A program made the position numbers and the translations under genes. Of a DNA stretch of 64,000 nucleotides, positions 61,689 to 64,000 are shown in pieces. The DNA comes from Halomontanus rarus (GTDB taxonomy: Archaea > Halobacteriota > Halobacteria > Halobacteriales > Natrialbaceae). The stretch lies in NCBI RefSeq assembly GCF_029338335.1, contig NZ_CP119796.1; one strand, 5' to 3'. Every line of letters starts with the position of its first letter. The first letter of the stretch is position 1. Below the pieces are notes generated by a model, which saw only the letters and a program-made list of their open reading frames with translations, did no database searches and was not told where the DNA came from.

Positions 61689-62438
61689 ATGGCTACCCGC
61701 GCACGTAGTGGCGGTGGTGGCGGCATTGTCGGCGCCGTAAAGGTCGACATCGCGCGGTTGTACGGGGCGTGGATGGAGATCGTCTTCCCCCGACAGCGCG
61801 GCCGCGGCCACTCAGTCATGGGCAAATGGCGTCCGGACACCCTCCCACAGAAACTCGCATATTACGCCTGGAGCGCGCTCGGCGCGTTCGGTATCGTCTT
61901 CCTGTATCCGCTGACCGTTCTCGGTCTCGCGACCCGGTTCTACGCGGGCAAACTCGACTCGACGGCGACCCGACTCGGTATCGTCGGCGCGACCGGACTG
62001 GCGGTCCTCGTCTGGGGTGGACTGACGGTCCTCGCTCACTTGCAACTGTCCTTCGAGGGCTTCATCGCCGTCGCCGCGGCGAGTCTCGTCGCGACGCTCT
62101 CGGTTTCGCTGGCCGCGACCTTTTCGAAGTTCGGCGGCCGGGGACTCACGGTCTTTCTCGCGTACCCCTTCGCCGTAACCGGCGTCTTCCTGCCGCCGGT
62201 CGTCGCCGCGTTCTATCACCCCACGCTCGCGACGACGATCTTCGACGGCAGCGAGCAGATCGCGATCTACGTCCTCGACGAGATCCTGTTCATCGGTGGC
62301 GTCAACGAGTTTATCCGTAACCAGTTCGACCTCGAGGGAATCGCTTACGCGCTGATGTGGTTCGCCTTCTCGTTCCCGATCGGCTGGTTCCTCGGGATCG
62401 TCGTCGCGCTGGCGAACCTGGTTCGGCCGTCCCGATAA
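61689..62438 (+). CDS. Polytopic membrane protein of unknown function
   Basis: This 249-residue protein has about five hydrophobic helices (around 60-80, 95-115, 120-142, 150-175 and 218-240) with a Gly-rich, basic N-terminus (SGGGGGIVGAVKVDIARLYG). A linking loop holds YAGKLDSTATRLG. The family is not known to me, but the even hydrophobicity and length look real. ATG 61689 is chosen; an ATG at 61665 adds eight residues. It lies between two apparently unrelated genes. Confidence 0.72.
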   Translation: MATRARSGGGGGIVGAVKVDIARLYGAWMEIVFPRQRGRGHSVMGKWRPDTLPQKLAYYAWSALGAFGIVFLYPLTVLGLATRFYAGKLDSTATRLGIVGATGLAVLVWGGLTVLAHLQLSFEGFIAVAAASLVATLSVSLAATFSKFGGRGLTVFLAYPFAVTGVFLPPVVAAFYHPTLATTIFDGSEQIAIYVLDEILFIGGVNEFIRNQFDLEGIAYALMWFAFSFPIGWFLGIVVALANLVRPSR

Positions 62439-62570
62439 CCCGCGGCAAACTGCGTTCGATTTTGGCACCGATCGGCACTCTGACAGCGGAGACGACCGGT
62501 ACCGGCGCGTTTCGGAATCACTGTCGATGCAGGTGCCCGCTCGTACGGTCAGCCGACGAACCGACCGCCG

Positions 62571-62768
62571 ATGGGTGAACTGAGTGATCGACTCCTGCTA
62601 CTGGTCGTGGCGGGAACCGGACTGACCGTCCCGCTCGCCGGCTGGGGCGGCGGGCTCGCCGAGGCGACGGTCGGAGGGACGGCCGAATCCGTCGTTCTCA
62701 GTGTGCTCGCACTCCTCTCCGTCGCCACACTGGTCGGGATCCAACTCGAGTTCGACAGGGTCGACTGA
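62571..62768 (+). CDS. Small two-helix membrane protein
   Basis: This 65-residue protein has two hydrophobic helices (about 8-25, 38-57) around a Gly-rich turn (LAGWGGGLAEATVGGTAESV). It ends EFDRVD, acidic. No family recognised. 132 bp downstream of the preceding membrane-protein gene, same strand. Confidence 0.6.
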   Translation: MGELSDRLLLLVVAGTGLTVPLAGWGGGLAEATVGGTAESVVLSVLALLSVATLVGIQLEFDRVD

Positions 62769-62910
62769 CCGGAGATCGGTCTCGATCGGCCGAGACTCGC
62801 GTGCATCGAGCAACCGCTCGAGGACGAAAGACGAGCGTCGAAACCGGAAGTAGAAGTAGGGGTGAACGTGAAAACGGCTCGTCAGCGAGTCGGTGCGATT
62901 ACGGCGACCG

Positions 62911-63882
62911 TTACATGTAGCCGAGATCGCGCAGGCGCTCCATCAGGTCCTCTTTGTCCTGGGCGCGGCCCGCGCGCTCGGTCGTTCCCTCGAGGTCCTG
63001 CAGCCAGGCGGGTTCGGTGTCGCTCTTTTCGGTGCTGACTTCGCTGCCGAGCGAGCGGAAGCCGGCGAAGTACTTCGGCGACACCGGGATGTCGTCTTCC
63101 GTGAGATCGTTGGGCAGGTCGTCGTCGCTTTCGGGAACGTAGCCGTCGTCCGGGAACGCCTCGACGGTGTCCGGAACGACGAAGTTCCAGAAGGCCTCCC
63201 AGACGGCCGCCTCGTCGAAGTGCAGGATGGGCTGGATGCGGTCGTGTGGCGGGTAGATGTCCGGGTCGTGACGCGGCGAGAAGAACGTCTCGTCGGCGCG
63301 GGCCTCCTGTTCGTCCCAGCGGACGCCCGAGATGACGCCGTCGACGTCGTTACTCTCGAGGGCGTCGTTGAGCGCGACCGTCTTCAGCAGGTGGTTGCCG
63401 GCGTAGGTGTCGAGCAGGAACGGGAAGCTGTCCTCCTCGTACTCGAGGATGTTCTCGACGTGGTGTCGGTTGTGCTCGGAGAGTTCCGAAATCGGGATGT
63501 CGTCGCCGGGTTCGAGGTCGTTCTCCTCGACGTACTCGCCGATGTCCTCGTTGCGCGCGTAGACGACCTCGAGGTCCCACTCGTCGGCCCAGCGGTCGAC
63601 GAAGTCGTGGATCTCGTCGAAGTGCTGGTAGTGGTCGATGAAGATCGCGGTCGGGAGGTCGAGGTCGTACTTCTCGGCGACCTCCTTGACGAAGTAGAGC
63701 GTGAGCGTGGAGTCCTTGCCGCCGGTCCACATCACGGCCGGATTCTCGTACTCCGTGAGGCCCTTGTGGGTGACCTCGATCGCCTTCTCGATCTTGTCGT
63801 TGATGTGCGGATAGTCCGCCGGGTCTTCGTCGTCGCCGTCCTCGTAGTCGACGTCGACGTACTCTGGGAAGTTCTCGCTCAT
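62911..63882 (-). CDS. PAPS-reductase-like PP-loop protein
   Basis: This 323-residue protein of the adenosine-phosphosulphate reductase / sulphotransferase superfamily has the PP-loop NPAVMWTGGKDSTLTLYFVK (about 47-66), followed by PTAIFIDHYQHFDEIHDFVD and the family's CR3-like ISGVRWDEQEARADETFFSP (about 190-209) and PKYFAGFRSLGSEVS. Members activate or transfer sulphur, or act in other nucleotide chemistry; which one cannot be told. The acidic N-terminus (EYVDVDYEDGDDEDP) is typical of haloarchaea. An inverted repeat lies just before its start. Confidence 0.85.
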   Translation of the reverse strand: MSENFPEYVDVDYEDGDDEDPADYPHINDKIEKAIEVTHKGLTEYENPAVMWTGGKDSTLTLYFVKEVAEKYDLDLPTAIFIDHYQHFDEIHDFVDRWADEWDLEVVYARNEDIGEYVEENDLEPGDDIPISELSEHNRHHVENILEYEEDSFPFLLDTYAGNHLLKTVALNDALESNDVDGVISGVRWDEQEARADETFFSPRHDPDIYPPHDRIQPILHFDEAAVWEAFWNFVVPDTVEAFPDDGYVPESDDDLPNDLTEDDIPVSPKYFAGFRSLGSEVSTEKSDTEPAWLQDLEGTTERAGRAQDKEDLMERLRDLGYM

Positions 63883-63887
63883 TGCGT

Positions 63888-63905
63888 GTAATTAGATATA
63901 ATTAC
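63888..63905. promoter_or_regulatory. Inverted repeat GTAATTA-GATA-TAATTAC before the PP-loop gene
   Basis: Perfect 7-bp arms with a 4-bp spacer, placed 5 bp before the ATG at 63882, with a TATA-like ATTTAACG about 31 bp upstream of the ATG. A binding protein here would block a leaderless start. A good operator candidate. Confidence 0.5.
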
Positions 63906-64000
63906 CAGCGTTAAATCGTTTGGGGCGGCGGAAAAGGCTGTCGGCACTCGAGACGATCGATGGCCGCCGCCGTAAGCGGTTCGGTCCCGTTCACCGCTCG

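Noticed and set aside
1..64000. CRISPR array or defence island
   Set aside because: No regularly spaced direct repeats, cas genes or known defence families were seen. Repeats found are intergenic hairpin elements, not arrays.

Overview
The window is a continuous, high-GC piece of a haloarchaeal chromosome. The predicted proteins are strongly acidic (Asp/Glu-rich, few Lys). Promoters carry archaeal TATA-like boxes about 25-30 bp before start codons, which implies many leaderless mRNAs. Lipoproteins carry twin-arginine signals, and there is an archaeal lipid reductase (GGR), a PAC2 proteasome-assembly protein, bat-type HTH_10 and TrmB regulators, and an XPB helicase with a DUF790/Bax1-like nuclease. 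The gene content and one intergenic repeat type suggest the Natrialbales (Natrinema/Haloterrigena-like), but I infer this from memory and cannot prove it here. I saw no rRNA, tRNA, CRISPR array, complete insertion sequence or replication origin.

Layout. 1-4.6 kb: an electron-transfer-flavoprotein operon (etfB, etfA, then FixC with FixX fused to it, plus a small unknown). 4.6-10.2 kb: a membrane HEXXH protein, a wHTH-acetyltransferase fusion, a sensor kinase, a bat-type regulator, a frameshifted DUF2267 pseudogene and the YchF GTPase. 10.2-18.4 kb: small membrane proteins, a UbiA prenyltransferase, a TPP enzyme, an ATP-grasp enzyme, an aminotransferase, a lipoprotein and a PHP phosphoesterase. 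18.7-22.1 kb: 2-oxoacid:ferredoxin oxidoreductase (korAB), divergent from a ferredoxin/NADPH-reductase-like flavoprotein. 22.2-28.6 kb: methylmalonyl-CoA epimerase and mutase on either side of an iron(III)-type ABC transporter. Both transporter genes start just behind near-perfect iron-box palindromes. 28.8-36.8 kb: an Lrp regulator, an acyl/acetyl-CoA ligase, a MATE exporter, a DUF892 protein, a degenerate adenylate-forming-enzyme homologue and a DJ-1 protein. 36.9-41.6 kb: dnaJ, dnaK and grpE in line, each with its own promoter region. 41.7-48.3 kb: XPB helicase and the Bax1-like nuclease, usually partners, separated by a propeller protein, a low-GC patch and a lipoprotein. 48.3-64 kb: GNAT, hydrolase, a large MEDS/GAF/PAS sensor kinase, RsmB-type RNA methyltransferase with a PUA-like partner, PAC2, GGR, TrmB, aldo-keto reductase and a PAPS-reductase-like PP-loop protein.

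How the genes fit together. Central carbon and redox metabolism dominates: ETF to quinone, ferredoxin-dependent 2-oxoacid oxidation, the methylmalonyl-CoA route and CoA ligation. Iron supply is regulated beside it, and the Hsp70 team follows. I found no obviously new defence or mobile system. The most interesting signals are the paired iron boxes with a coupled 26-codon leader ORF, two families of hairpin intergenic repeats, several candidate operators, the interrupted XPB/Bax1 pair with its low-GC patch, and several degenerate genes.
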